Shown here: positions 24,110 to 32,047 of the stretch, one piece after another
Position numbering within the stretch: position 1 is the stretch's first letter
Layout: each line of letters starts with the position of its first letter
Source of the DNA: an uncultured Bacilli bacterium
Lineage (GTDB): Bacteria; Bacillota_I; Bacilli_A; RF39; UBA660
Direction: 5' to 3'
NCBI GenBank assembly: GCA_934095825.1
Contig: CAKOKQ010000002.1
Span: 1-64,000 of the forward strand
Length of the DNA: 64,000 bases
Translations under genes and position numbers: made by a program
Notes under the pieces: generated by a model
Databases searched by the model: none
What the model was told of the DNA's origin: nothing
The model's input: only the letters and a program-made list of their open reading frames with translations

Positions 24110-24886
24110 ATGAATGTATTTAAAGAATTATATCAGTATCGAGAATTATTAAAAACTAATGTTAAAAAAGATATAAGAGGTAAATATAAGGCATCATTTT
24201 TGGGAGTCTTATGGTCATTTATAAATCCGTTATTACAAGTACTTGTGTATGCTATTGTATTTCCTTATATTATGAAAGTACAAACAGAAAACTATTTAGT
24301 TTTCTTAATATGTGGGATTATCCCTTGGACTTGGTTTACAACGGTAATAAGTCAAGGTTCTGGAATATTTGTTTATAATTCCAACCTTATTAAAAAAGTC
24401 TATTTTCCAAGAGAAATTTTACCAATTTCAACAGTTACAGCAGGATTAATTAATTTCTTTATTTCTTGCATAATTATACTAATATTTGTTCTGCTTGGTG
24501 GTTGTGGTATAAGTTGGCATTTAATTTTCTTGCCATTCATAGCCTTAATCCAATACATATTTAGCTTAGCTTTAGTATTTTTGATAAGTGCTTTGAATGT
24601 TTATATTAGAGATATAGAGTATATTGTTGTATTTATTTTGAATATGTTATTTTACGCTACACCGGTGTTATATTCATATGAAATGTTTGCTGGAACTAAT
24701 TTAATATGGTTATTTAGATTAAATCCCATGGCCCATTTAATTAATGCATACCGAGATATATTTTATGTTCATGCAATACCAAAGATTGGAAATTTAATGA
24801 TAGTATTTGGTGTATCAATTTTGTTATTAGTTATTTGCTATTTTATATTTAAAAAGTTAGAGAAAAGATTTGCAGAGGAGTTATAG
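24110..24886 (+). CDS. ABC-2 type permease for polysaccharide / teichoic acid export
   Basis: A 258-residue membrane protein with six helices. The amphipathic start (F-K-E-L-Y-Q-Y-R-E-L-L-K-T-N-V-K-K-D) and the sequence R-G-K-Y-K-A-S-F-L-G-V-L-W-S-F near residues 25-39 are hallmarks of Wzm/TagG permeases. N-P-M-A-H-L-I-N-A-Y-R-D-I-F near 206 agrees. It follows the ATPase gene after 9 bases; ATG 24110 fits AGGTG upstream better than the GTG at 24101. With the ATPase it moves a finished lipid-linked glycan across the membrane. Confidence 0.93.
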   Translation: MNVFKELYQYRELLKTNVKKDIRGKYKASFLGVLWSFINPLLQVLVYAIVFPYIMKVQTENYLVFLICGIIPWTWFTTVISQGSGIFVYNSNLIKKVYFPREILPISTVTAGLINFFISCIIILIFVLLGGCGISWHLIFLPFIALIQYIFSLALVFLISALNVYIRDIEYIVVFILNMLFYATPVLYSYEMFAGTNLIWLFRLNPMAHLINAYRDIFYVHAIPKIGNLMIVFGVSILLLVICYFIFKKLEKRFAEEL

Positions 24887-24888
24887 TT

Positions 24889-26988
24889 ATGAAAAAGAAG
24901 TGCGATGTTATTATACCAGTGTACAATGCACCGGAATATGTTGATTTTTGTGTATTTGCTCTTATCAATAACACTGATGAAAGTTTATTAGGAAAAATTT
25001 ATTTATTAGATGATTGTTCAAATGAAATTACAAGAGATTTATTAGATAATCTACAAGTTAAATATGGAAATACGGTAGAAGTAATCCACAATGAAAATAA
25101 TCTTGGTTTCATAAAAAATGTCAATAAAGGCTTAAATATAAGTAAGGAAAAATATGTAATGCTTTTAAATACCGATTGTTTTGTTGCTAAAAACACCGTT
25201 GGAAAGTTAATGGAACATATGGAAAATGATTCAAAAATTGGTTTGATTTGTCCTGTATGCTCTAACGCTGCTAATTTAACTTTACCAATTTATCCAGGTT
25301 TCTCATATATGATGATGGATAGTTTATTAGAGTCTAAGTTTAAAGGTCAAAATTTTGATGCTTGTACCGTTGTGGGCAATTGTTTAATGATTTCTAGAGA
25401 ATGTATGGAAACAGTTGGCGGCTTAGATGAAATATATGGTATGGGTTATGGTGATGAAACAGATTACCAATTTAAAGCAATGGAGAAAGGCTTTACCGCA
25501 AAGGTTGCTATAGATACATATGTTTTTCATAAAGCTGAGGTGTCTTTTAATACAACTAATAAAAAAAGAAGTGAAAGATTAGAAAAAAATCGTAAAATAT
25601 TTTTTGATAGATGGGGAGAAAAATATTATGCGTTATTGGAAGAATATTCTAAAAATGATCCTATAGAATATATTAAGGATTGTATAAGTGAAAAGGATTT
25701 ACGACCGGAATATGATTATTGTTTTGTTTTACCACAAATGGGCAAAGGAACTGGTGGGGTAATAGTAATTAACGAATTAACCAATTACTTAAATGTCTTA
25801 GGTTTAAAGGTTGGTATGTTGAATCTTTATCCAGGCAAATATAACGAAATTCAAACATTTAAGCCAATTGCCGCTACGGATATTCGTCAAATAAAAGCTA
25901 AATATCTAATTGCTACAATATATGATAGTGTCTTCTTCGCTAATAAATTAGCTAAAAAAATAGGGTCTAAAGTTATATATTTTTCTCAAGGATATGAATT
26001 CTTATTTAATGAAGGACGAATGTATGAGCAGGTTGAAGCCTCTTTCAAATTGCCAGATTATGTATTAACAATTTCTAATTATTTGAAGGATAGATATAAA
26101 TTACTATTTAATATTGATAGTGCTGTTGCCTTAAATGGTATTAATTACAATTTACTTCATAACAATAATAAACGAGTTAATTCTAAAAAAAGAATAATTA
26201 TGAATATTAGACAAGAAGTATTAAAAGGCGGTTGCTTTTTAAATGATATCATAAAATTAATTACCGTTGAATGCAACAATGTTGAAATTCATGTTATAAA
26301 TAATGCCGGCGATTTTACTTTTCCAATAAACAATAATAGTACTTGCGATGTCATTATTCATAATGGACCTATTTCTAAAATAGAAATGATTGATTTATTA
26401 AAAAAATCTGATATTTTAGTTGATGCTTCATTAAGTGAAGGATTTGGGTTGTTACCATTAGAAGCCATGGCTGCTGGTGTTGTTCCTGTTGTTTCTAACA
26501 GCTTTGGCAACAATGAGTATTGTAAAGACAATGAAAACTGTTTCTTAATAACTGGTGTTAATGACACTACAAAGTATGCCGAAAAAATCAAATTACTATT
26601 AAATGATGATAAAACTTATGAAAAGTTACAGAAAAAAGCCATTGAAACATCAGCAAATTTTGATTTCGATGACAGAATTGTTGAATTTAAAAAGGCTTTA
26701 GATGAAATAGACAGCGGAAGATATGCTAAAGTAGAAGATAATATTAGAAAAAAAGACATTGAAATATTATCAAATTATACTTTAAGTGATTATGCTTTCA
26801 ATCATGTAATAAATACAAGTATTAGATTATTTGCTGAACAAAAAGCAAAAGATGATAAAGAGAAAATTTACAGAAAATCAAATCGCCTTCATAATTTTAA
26901 AGTGATTTTAAAAGAATTTATAAAGGCTAATGTTTATTTGTTTAAATTAACTATAAAAACAATAATAAATAAGGATTTTAAAATATGA
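24889..26988 (+). CDS. Two-domain glycosyltransferase (GT2 + GT4)
   Basis: A 699-residue fusion. Residues 1 to about 270 are a GT2 domain: C-D-V-I-I-P-V-Y-N-A-P, L-L-D-D-C-S near 40, N-N-L-G-F near 70, N-T-D-C near 92 as the metal motif and G-D-E-T-D near 188. Residues about 280-600 are a GT-B (GT4) domain: G-G-V-I-V-I-N-E-L near 290 and D-A-S-L-S-E-G-F-G-L-L-P-L-E-A-M-A near 512-528 contain the C-terminal E-x7-E nucleotide-sugar motif. The gene starts 3 bases after the permease and overlaps the next gene by 4. It probably adds two successive sugars to the exported chain. Confidence 0.88.
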   Translation: MKKKCDVIIPVYNAPEYVDFCVFALINNTDESLLGKIYLLDDCSNEITRDLLDNLQVKYGNTVEVIHNENNLGFIKNVNKGLNISKEKYVMLLNTDCFVAKNTVGKLMEHMENDSKIGLICPVCSNAANLTLPIYPGFSYMMMDSLLESKFKGQNFDACTVVGNCLMISRECMETVGGLDEIYGMGYGDETDYQFKAMEKGFTAKVAIDTYVFHKAEVSFNTTNKKRSERLEKNRKIFFDRWGEKYYALLEEYSKNDPIEYIKDCISEKDLRPEYDYCFVLPQMGKGTGGVIVINELTNYLNVLGLKVGMLNLYPGKYNEIQTFKPIAATDIRQIKAKYLIATIYDSVFFANKLAKKIGSKVIYFSQGYEFLFNEGRMYEQVEASFKLPDYVLTISNYLKDRYKLLFNIDSAVALNGINYNLLHNNNKRVNSKKRIIMNIRQEVLKGGCFLNDIIKLITVECNNVEIHVINNAGDFTFPINNNSTCDVIIHNGPISKIEMIDLLKKSDILVDASLSEGFGLLPLEAMAAGVVPVVSNSFGNNEYCKDNENCFLITGVNDTTKYAEKIKLLLNDDKTYEKLQKKAIETSANFDFDDRIVEFKKALDEIDSGRYAKVEDNIRKKDIEILSNYTLSDYAFNHVINTSIRLFAEQKAKDDKEKIYRKSNRLHNFKVILKEFIKANVYLFKLTIKTIINKDFKI

Positions 26989-29378
26989 AAAAAATAGCAG
27001 GTGTAGTTGTTTGGTATAATCCAACAAAAAAAGAAGTAAAAAATATAGAAACATACTTAAACCAATTAGAAGTATTATATGTTATCGATAATTCAGATCA
27101 CAATAATGAAAAATTACTATCCAAAAATGATAAAATAAAATATTTACCTAATTATAGTAATCTAGGTATTAGTTATGCTCTAAATAAGGCTGCTAAAATG
27201 GCCATTGATGAAAAATATGAATTTTTATTAACAATGGATCAAGATAGTTCGTTTACAGATAATAATCTTACTGAGTTAATTAAATACGCAGTAAAATCGG
27301 ATTTAGAAAAAGTGGCAATTATAAGTCCCAAACATCTGATAAATGTCAAAGAGGAAAAATCATCAGAAAAAATTGATAATCCACTCGAAGTTATGACATC
27401 TGGTAATTTATTGAATTTAAATTTATATCAAAAAATAGGTGAATTTAAAGAAGAATATTTTATAGATGATGTTGATATTGAATATGGTCTAAGATTAAAT
27501 AAAATGGGTTATAGAATTGATAGATTAAATGAGGTTACATTAAAACATCATCTTGGCAATATAAAGAATGTCAATGTTTTAAATCATAATTTCGTTTGCA
27601 GCAATCATAGTGCCACTAGAAGGTACTATATGGCTCGTAATACCATGTATTTATGTGACGAATATGCAGAAATTTATCCGGATTATTGCGATTTTATGAA
27701 AAGAGGATTGCTTGGTCAGATTCAAAATATTATTTTATTTGAACCTGATAAAATAAATAAATTAAGTGCAATAAAAGAAGGATTTAAGTCATATAAAAAT
27801 GGCGTTACGGGTAAACATGATTTAAAATCAAAAGTAAAAAGTAATTGGTTATTTTTAGTAATAATGTTTATAATTTTCTTTGCTTGTAGTGAAGTTATTA
27901 CCTGGGATAGCGCCCATTATCTTTCATATGTTAATATTTTTGAAGGTATTGCTCCAATAGCAAGTTGGGATATAGTAAGAGGACCAGTCTTTCCGTTTAT
28001 AATATTTTTATCTAACTCGCTGTTTGGAAAAACAACTCAAGGAATAATGATTACTCAATTTTTAAGTTTTACAATATTATTCTTTACAATTCAATTTTTT
28101 CTGAATAAACTAATTAGAAATGGTAAACATAAAACAATTAAGATAAGAATAATTGAAGCAATTTTGCTATTTAATCCTATTATTTTGGGATATTATCATG
28201 TTTTATTAACAGAATTTGTAGCAATTACATTGATGATGTTCTCTCTTATGGTTTCTTACTTTTGGTTTAATACAGACTCAAGAAAAAACAGAGCTTTTTG
28301 CTCATTATACTTTTTATTAGCAGTTCCATTTTCATATTATTTAAAACAACCCTATATTTGTTGTACGCTATTACCGTTTGGCTTTGCCTTTCTTGTTTCT
28401 ATAATTAGAAAATTTGATTGGCATAAGGTAGCTAACTTCTTTGTGTCTTGCTTGGGAATCTTATTACTTTTAGTCGTTTTAAACAAATCATGGAATAATT
28501 ATTTAATTTCTAACGGCGTTAATATGAATACTGGTAGAGATACATCAAGTATTTTTGCTAAACAATTATTAAATGGAGTTGCCAATTATAGTATAAATAA
28601 TAGTTACAATTTTGAAACCTTTGAAGAAGATAATTTATTATCTGATAAAGAAAAAGATATTATTAGAAATACAGAAAATAAAAGCTTAATAACCGTAATT
28701 GATATTGTTGATAGCATTAATGTGCTAGAAAGGGATATTATCATTGCTAATAAAGATAATAATATTTCATCAAAATCGGCTTTAATTGAGATAGCATCTA
28801 CATTTATTAAATATCCAAATTTGATTACTGTTAACTATATAAAAAATTATTGTGCTTTAAGTAGTATTTGTAATATTGGTTCAGACGAAGCAGGAGTTAT
28901 GTATTATGTAGCAGATGGTTATGATTTTATAAATTCATACGAAAACGATATTATTGCTGGAAGAGTTTTTAAACAAGGTGATAACACTTTTACATTATCT
29001 GATGAGTTATATGAAAATGCTAAATATTTTAAACAGTCAATTACTCCAACTGTGTTGACCAAGATTGAAAATAATTTGAAAATCCCAACAAATATAATTT
29101 ATAAATTAGTTATTATTGCAATACCTATATCTGTTCTTAGTGGATTTATCGTTTATATGATTTCGCGTAGCAAGTTAAGCTTGTATTATAAAAGAATATA
29201 TTTTATTTCAATGTTATTACTATTAACATCTCTATTCGGAGTGATGGCAAATGCTTTAAGCGGTTCTGTAATAGATAGATATACTGTAGAATTTTATATT
29301 CCTTCATTTCTAGGAAATTTAGGAATGGTAATTTGTACGATTGAAGCAATAAATAAAATGATTTCAAATAAAAGGTGA
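26985..29378 (+). CDS. Fused GT2 and polytopic GT-C-like membrane glycosyltransferase
   Basis: A 797-residue protein. Residues 1-270 are a rhamnosyl-type GT2 domain: A-G-V-V-V-W-Y-N-P, Y-V-I-D-N-S near 32, N-Y-S-N-L-G-I-S-Y near 55, M-D-Q-D-S near 80 and D-D-V-D-I-E-Y near 163. From about 282 a chain of some ten helices begins, with W-D-S-A-H-Y-L-S-Y (about 306) and R-G-P-V-F-P-F near 331. The acidic residue after the first helix is the GT-C pattern of enzymes using polyprenyl-phosphate sugars. Such a donor could come from the DPM1-like enzyme and GtrA encoded next. Fusion of these two classes is unusual. Confidence 0.78.
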   Translation: MKKIAGVVVWYNPTKKEVKNIETYLNQLEVLYVIDNSDHNNEKLLSKNDKIKYLPNYSNLGISYALNKAAKMAIDEKYEFLLTMDQDSSFTDNNLTELIKYAVKSDLEKVAIISPKHLINVKEEKSSEKIDNPLEVMTSGNLLNLNLYQKIGEFKEEYFIDDVDIEYGLRLNKMGYRIDRLNEVTLKHHLGNIKNVNVLNHNFVCSNHSATRRYYMARNTMYLCDEYAEIYPDYCDFMKRGLLGQIQNIILFEPDKINKLSAIKEGFKSYKNGVTGKHDLKSKVKSNWLFLVIMFIIFFACSEVITWDSAHYLSYVNIFEGIAPIASWDIVRGPVFPFIIFLSNSLFGKTTQGIMITQFLSFTILFFTIQFFLNKLIRNGKHKTIKIRIIEAILLFNPIILGYYHVLLTEFVAITLMMFSLMVSYFWFNTDSRKNRAFCSLYFLLAVPFSYYLKQPYICCTLLPFGFAFLVSIIRKFDWHKVANFFVSCLGILLLLVVLNKSWNNYLISNGVNMNTGRDTSSIFAKQLLNGVANYSINNSYNFETFEEDNLLSDKEKDIIRNTENKSLITVIDIVDSINVLERDIIIANKDNNISSKSALIEIASTFIKYPNLITVNYIKNYCALSSICNIGSDEAGVMYYVADGYDFINSYENDIIAGRVFKQGDNTFTLSDELYENAKYFKQSITPTVLTKIENNLKIPTNIIYKLVIIAIPISVLSGFIVYMISRSKLSLYYKRIYFISMLLLLTSLFGVMANALSGSVIDRYTVEFYIPSFLGNLGMVICTIEAINKMISNKR

Positions 29379-29386
29379 GGTAAAAA

Positions 29387-30340
29387 ATGAAAAAAGAAAT
29401 TGAAGAAAAGAAAAATAAAAAAATAGCAGTGTTGATTCCGTGCTACAATGAATCAAAAACAATAGAAAAAGTAGTGAAAGATTATAAAAGTGTATTACCA
29501 GAAGCTGATATTTATGTTTATGATAATAACTCTAAGGATAATACTGATGAAATCGCCAGAAAAGCTGGCGCAATTGTCAGATACGAATATCGTCAAGGAA
29601 AAGGCAATGTCATAAGAACAATGTTTAGGGAAATAGACGCTGATTGTTATTTAATGATTGATGGCGATGATACTTATCCAAAAGAAAATGCCAGAGAGAT
29701 GTGTGATTTGGTTCTTAATGGTAAAGCTGACATGGTAATTGGTGATCGTTTATCAAGTACTTATTTTACTGAAAATAAGCGTCCATTTCACAATTTTGGA
29801 AACCGCATAGTAAGATACTTAATTAATAAACTATTTAAAAATAATGTAAAAGATATTATGACAGGTTATAGGGCTTTTAGTTATGAATTTGCTAAAGGTT
29901 TTCCGGTTTTATCAAAAGGCTTTGAAATTGAAACAGAAATGACTATCCACGCCGTTGATAAAAATTTTAAATTGGTTGAGATTCCAGTAACTTACCGTGA
30001 TAGACCAGAGGGAAGCGTTTCAAAATTAAATACATATAGCGATGGATTTAAGGTGCTAAAAACAATTGCAACTTTATTTAAAGAGTATCGTCCTGGATTG
30101 TTCTTTGATATTGTAGCTATATTGTTGTTCTTGCTGTCTTTGATATTAGGAATACCTGTATTAAGTGAATATTTTAAAACTGGTTTAGTTCCAAGATTTC
30201 CGAGCTTAATTGTAGCTACTGTTTTTCTAGTGATGGCGATGTTAATGTGGATTAGTGGTATTATTTTAGAAGTTATTGCTAAAAAACATAGACAATTGTA
30301 TGAATTGTATTTGAACATGATAAGCAAAAAGGAAGAATAA
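29387..30340 (+). CDS. DPM1-like polyprenyl-phosphate glycosyltransferase
   Basis: A 317-residue GT2 enzyme with two C-terminal helices. I-A-V-L-I-P-C-Y-N-E near 13-22, D-N-N-S-K-D-N-T near 47, R-Q-G-K-G-N-V-I-R near 70-78 and M-I-D-G-D-D near 93 mark the dolichol-phosphate-mannose-synthase subfamily. The C-terminal helices (about 235-255 and 268-292) match the GtrB form. It transfers a hexose from a nucleotide donor to undecaprenyl phosphate on the inner face. GtrA, the presumed flippase for the product, is encoded 7 bases downstream. AGGTAAAAA lies before the start. Confidence 0.9.
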   Translation: MKKEIEEKKNKKIAVLIPCYNESKTIEKVVKDYKSVLPEADIYVYDNNSKDNTDEIARKAGAIVRYEYRQGKGNVIRTMFREIDADCYLMIDGDDTYPKENAREMCDLVLNGKADMVIGDRLSSTYFTENKRPFHNFGNRIVRYLINKLFKNNVKDIMTGYRAFSYEFAKGFPVLSKGFEIETEMTIHAVDKNFKLVEIPVTYRDRPEGSVSKLNTYSDGFKVLKTIATLFKEYRPGLFFDIVAILLFLLSLILGIPVLSEYFKTGLVPRFPSLIVATVFLVMAMLMWISGIILEVIAKKHRQLYELYLNMISKKEE

Positions 30341-30347
30341 TAAAATA

Positions 30348-30728
30348 ATGCAAAAGTTGATTAAACAATTATTGAAATTTGGGGTTGTAGGTATCATTGC
30401 ATTCTTTATCGATTATGGCGCAATGATGTTATTTACAGAAGTCTTTGGAATTAATTATTTAATATCATCAACTTTATCATTTATTATATCTGTAATCTTT
30501 AATTATATTGCAAGTATAAAATTTGTTTTTGAAGTAGGTCATAAGCAAACACTAAAAGATGCTGCCGTGTTTATTGGCCTAAGTATAATTGGATTAATAA
30601 TAAATGAAATAATAATGTACATAGGTGTGGATAGACTGTTAATCGATTATAAAATAACCAAAATTGGTGCAACAGCCTTAGTTATGATATTTAATTTTAT
30701 AACAAGAAAGATTTTTATAGAAAAATAA
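30348..30728 (+). CDS. GtrA family membrane protein
   Basis: A 126-residue protein with four helices. F-G-V-V-G-I-I-A-F-F-I-D-Y-G near 12-25 and F-N-F-I-T-R-K-I-F-I near the end are typical of GtrA. These proteins are thought to flip undecaprenyl-phosphate sugars made by GtrB. It is the last gene of the export operon and pairs with the enzyme just upstream. Confidence 0.9.
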   Translation: MQKLIKQLLKFGVVGIIAFFIDYGAMMLFTEVFGINYLISSTLSFIISVIFNYIASIKFVFEVGHKQTLKDAAVFIGLSIIGLIINEIIMYIGVDRLLIDYKITKIGATALVMIFNFITRKIFIEK

Positions 30729-30798
30729 GGTCTGCAATTTATGTTAGTAAAACAATGGGAAATATGCTATAATAATCTTACGATTGGATAGTGATAAT

Positions 30799-31161
30799 AT
30801 GCGTAAGAAAAATGGTTATACATTTATTGATATATTAATAGTAATATTAAGTTTAGGACTTATTACTTTATTTACTGTTCCTAGATTAAGTCATGCTTTT
30901 GAAAATGATAAAAATGAATTATATAATGATTCCCTTGAACTTTATCTTAATCAAGCAACTAAGTATGGTAATACTATTAAAAATGAAGTAAAAGAAAATA
31001 ATTCTTATATTGTAAGTATCAAAGACTTAGTTGATAAAGGCTATATTGGTAGTGGTGATGGTGAAGTTACAGACATAAGAGATGGTAGTTCCATGTTAAA
31101 TATGAAAATCCATCTTATTTATGATGAAGAAAAAGATACAGTGTATGCTGAAGTGGTTTAA
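30799..31161 (+). CDS. Orphan type IV pilin-like (pseudopilin) protein
   Basis: A 120-residue protein starting at ATG 30799. The N-terminus M-R-K-K-N-G-Y-T-F-I-D-I-L-I-V-I-L-S-L-G-L-I has the class III signal form: basic residues, a Gly cleavage site, then an aromatic residue and a hydrophobic stretch. Position +5 after the Gly is Asp, where nearly all pilins have Glu. The soluble part is short. No prepilin peptidase, assembly ATPase or other pilin is nearby. It may be a general secreted helix-anchored protein or part of a competence-like pseudopilus encoded elsewhere. Confidence 0.65.
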   Translation: MRKKNGYTFIDILIVILSLGLITLFTVPRLSHAFENDKNELYNDSLELYLNQATKYGNTIKNEVKENNSYIVSIKDLVDKGYIGSGDGEVTDIRDGSSMLNMKIHLIYDEEKDTVYAEVV

Positions 31162-31185
31162 GAAGTTTTAAAGACTTCTTTTTTT
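31160..31185 (+). terminator. Rho-independent terminator
   Basis: Stem AAGAAGT with ACTTCTT, loop of seven bases, then five T. It starts in the pilin-like stop codon. Confidence 0.7.
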
Positions 31186-31205
31186 GAAAGGAAGGAATTT
31201 ATAAA

Positions 31206-31538
31206 ATGAATTATATATTAATTGCTAATGTTAAAGATAAAATAATAGAAAATAAATATTTAGAACAATTTAAAGATTATCTAAAAGCATATGAAAATGA
31301 CAAAGCTTATATTTTAAAAGCTAAAAATATTAATATAAAATTTGAAAGTATTTTATGTAAGTTAACTTTAGAAATGGTAAGTAAGTATCTTGATAGGGGA
31401 ATAATTATAATAGATATGACTGATACTTATAAAAGAATAAGTGAAACTATTAAAAACGAAAATGATATTAAGATAACTGATAAAAGAGTAGTAATGCCTA
31501 TAAGAAAAACAATGATTGATTATTTTTTAAAACCTTAA
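31206..31538 (+). CDS. Uncharacterised 110-residue protein
   Basis: The ORF starts after GAAAGGAAGGA, a good ribosome-binding site. It is soluble, with alternating helical lysine-rich segments and strands such as R-G-I-I-I-I-D-M-T-D near 65. No signal peptide, membrane helix or known motif is seen. It stands between a terminator and the phased repeats before rpoZ. I do not recognise it. Confidence 0.55.
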   Translation: MNYILIANVKDKIIENKYLEQFKDYLKAYENDKAYILKAKNINIKFESILCKLTLEMVSKYLDRGIIIIDMTDTYKRISETIKNENDIKITDKRVVMPIRKTMIDYFLKP

Positions 31539-31560
31539 AATATAAATTTAACAATGCTGC

Positions 31561-31659
31561 TTGCACAAAATCAAGAATAATAAAAACTTTATTTTGTACA
31601 AAATCAAGAATAACAAATGGCTTAATTTGCACAAAATCGGGATTAGTAGCGAAAAAGTG
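31561..31659 (+). repeat. Three 33-bp-period direct repeats with TTGYACAA core
   Basis: Copies begin at 31561, 31594 and 31627, exactly 33 bases apart. The shared part is about 20 bases (first copy TTGCACAAAATCAAGAATAA); the second differs by one base and the third by several. Each starts with TTGCACAA or TTGTACAA, the latter a perfect palindrome. Thirty-three bases is close to three helical turns, so all boxes face the same side. A pair of GTGTCA motifs at an 11-base period (31657, 31668) follows. Together this looks like a cooperative protein-binding array between 31538 and rpoZ. Confidence 0.7.
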
Positions 31660-31742
31660 TCAAGAAAGTGTCAAATTTTTAAGAAAACTATGATAAAAAA
31701 ATAAAAACATAGTATCATAATTCATGTAAGGAGTGATTAATT

Positions 31743-31940
31743 GTGTTATACCCATCTATTGATAAACTATTAAATATCGTAGACTCAAAGTACAAATTAG
31801 TACATATTGCTTCTCGTCGTAGTAAGCAAATGATGGAAAACAAACATTTTCAAATGAATGAAAATGAATACAAGAGTAAAAAAGAATTAGGTAGAGCCCT
31901 TGAAGAATTAGAACATGGTCTAATCAAGGTTGAAAACTAA
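31743..31940 (+). CDS. rpoZ: RNA polymerase omega subunit
   Basis: A 65-residue protein. M-L-Y-P-S-I-D-K-L-L (1-10), then S-K-Y-K-L-V-H-I-A-S-R-R-S-K-Q-M near 15-30, matches the omega core, and K-K-E-L-G-R-A-L-E-E near 46 is the conserved tail. It starts at GTG 31743 with AAGGAGTGA upstream. In related Bacilli rpoZ lies beside gmk and primosome genes; here it stands alone behind a repeat array and ends in a terminator. Confidence 0.88.
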   Translation: MLYPSIDKLLNIVDSKYKLVHIASRRSKQMMENKHFQMNENEYKSKKELGRALEELEHGLIKVEN

Positions 31941-31956
31941 TTCTTTTTTTAGTTTT
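31933..31956 (+). terminator. Rho-independent terminator of rpoZ
   Basis: AAAACTAA (31933-31940) pairs with TTAGTTTT (31949-31956) around a T-rich loop. It overlaps the stop codon. Confidence 0.55.
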
Positions 31957-32047
31957 ATCTGAAAAATTACCGTAAAAAGCCAGTTTTTAAGTGTATAAGT
32001 GGTGCAAGCGTGTTATACTTATTAAGTAGAAGAAAGGATTAGATTTT

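Noticed and set aside
31561..31659. Could the three 33-bp repeats be a short CRISPR array?
   Set aside because: The conserved part is about 20 bases and the variable part only about 13, too short for spacers, there are only three units, the third is diverged, and no cas gene is in the window.
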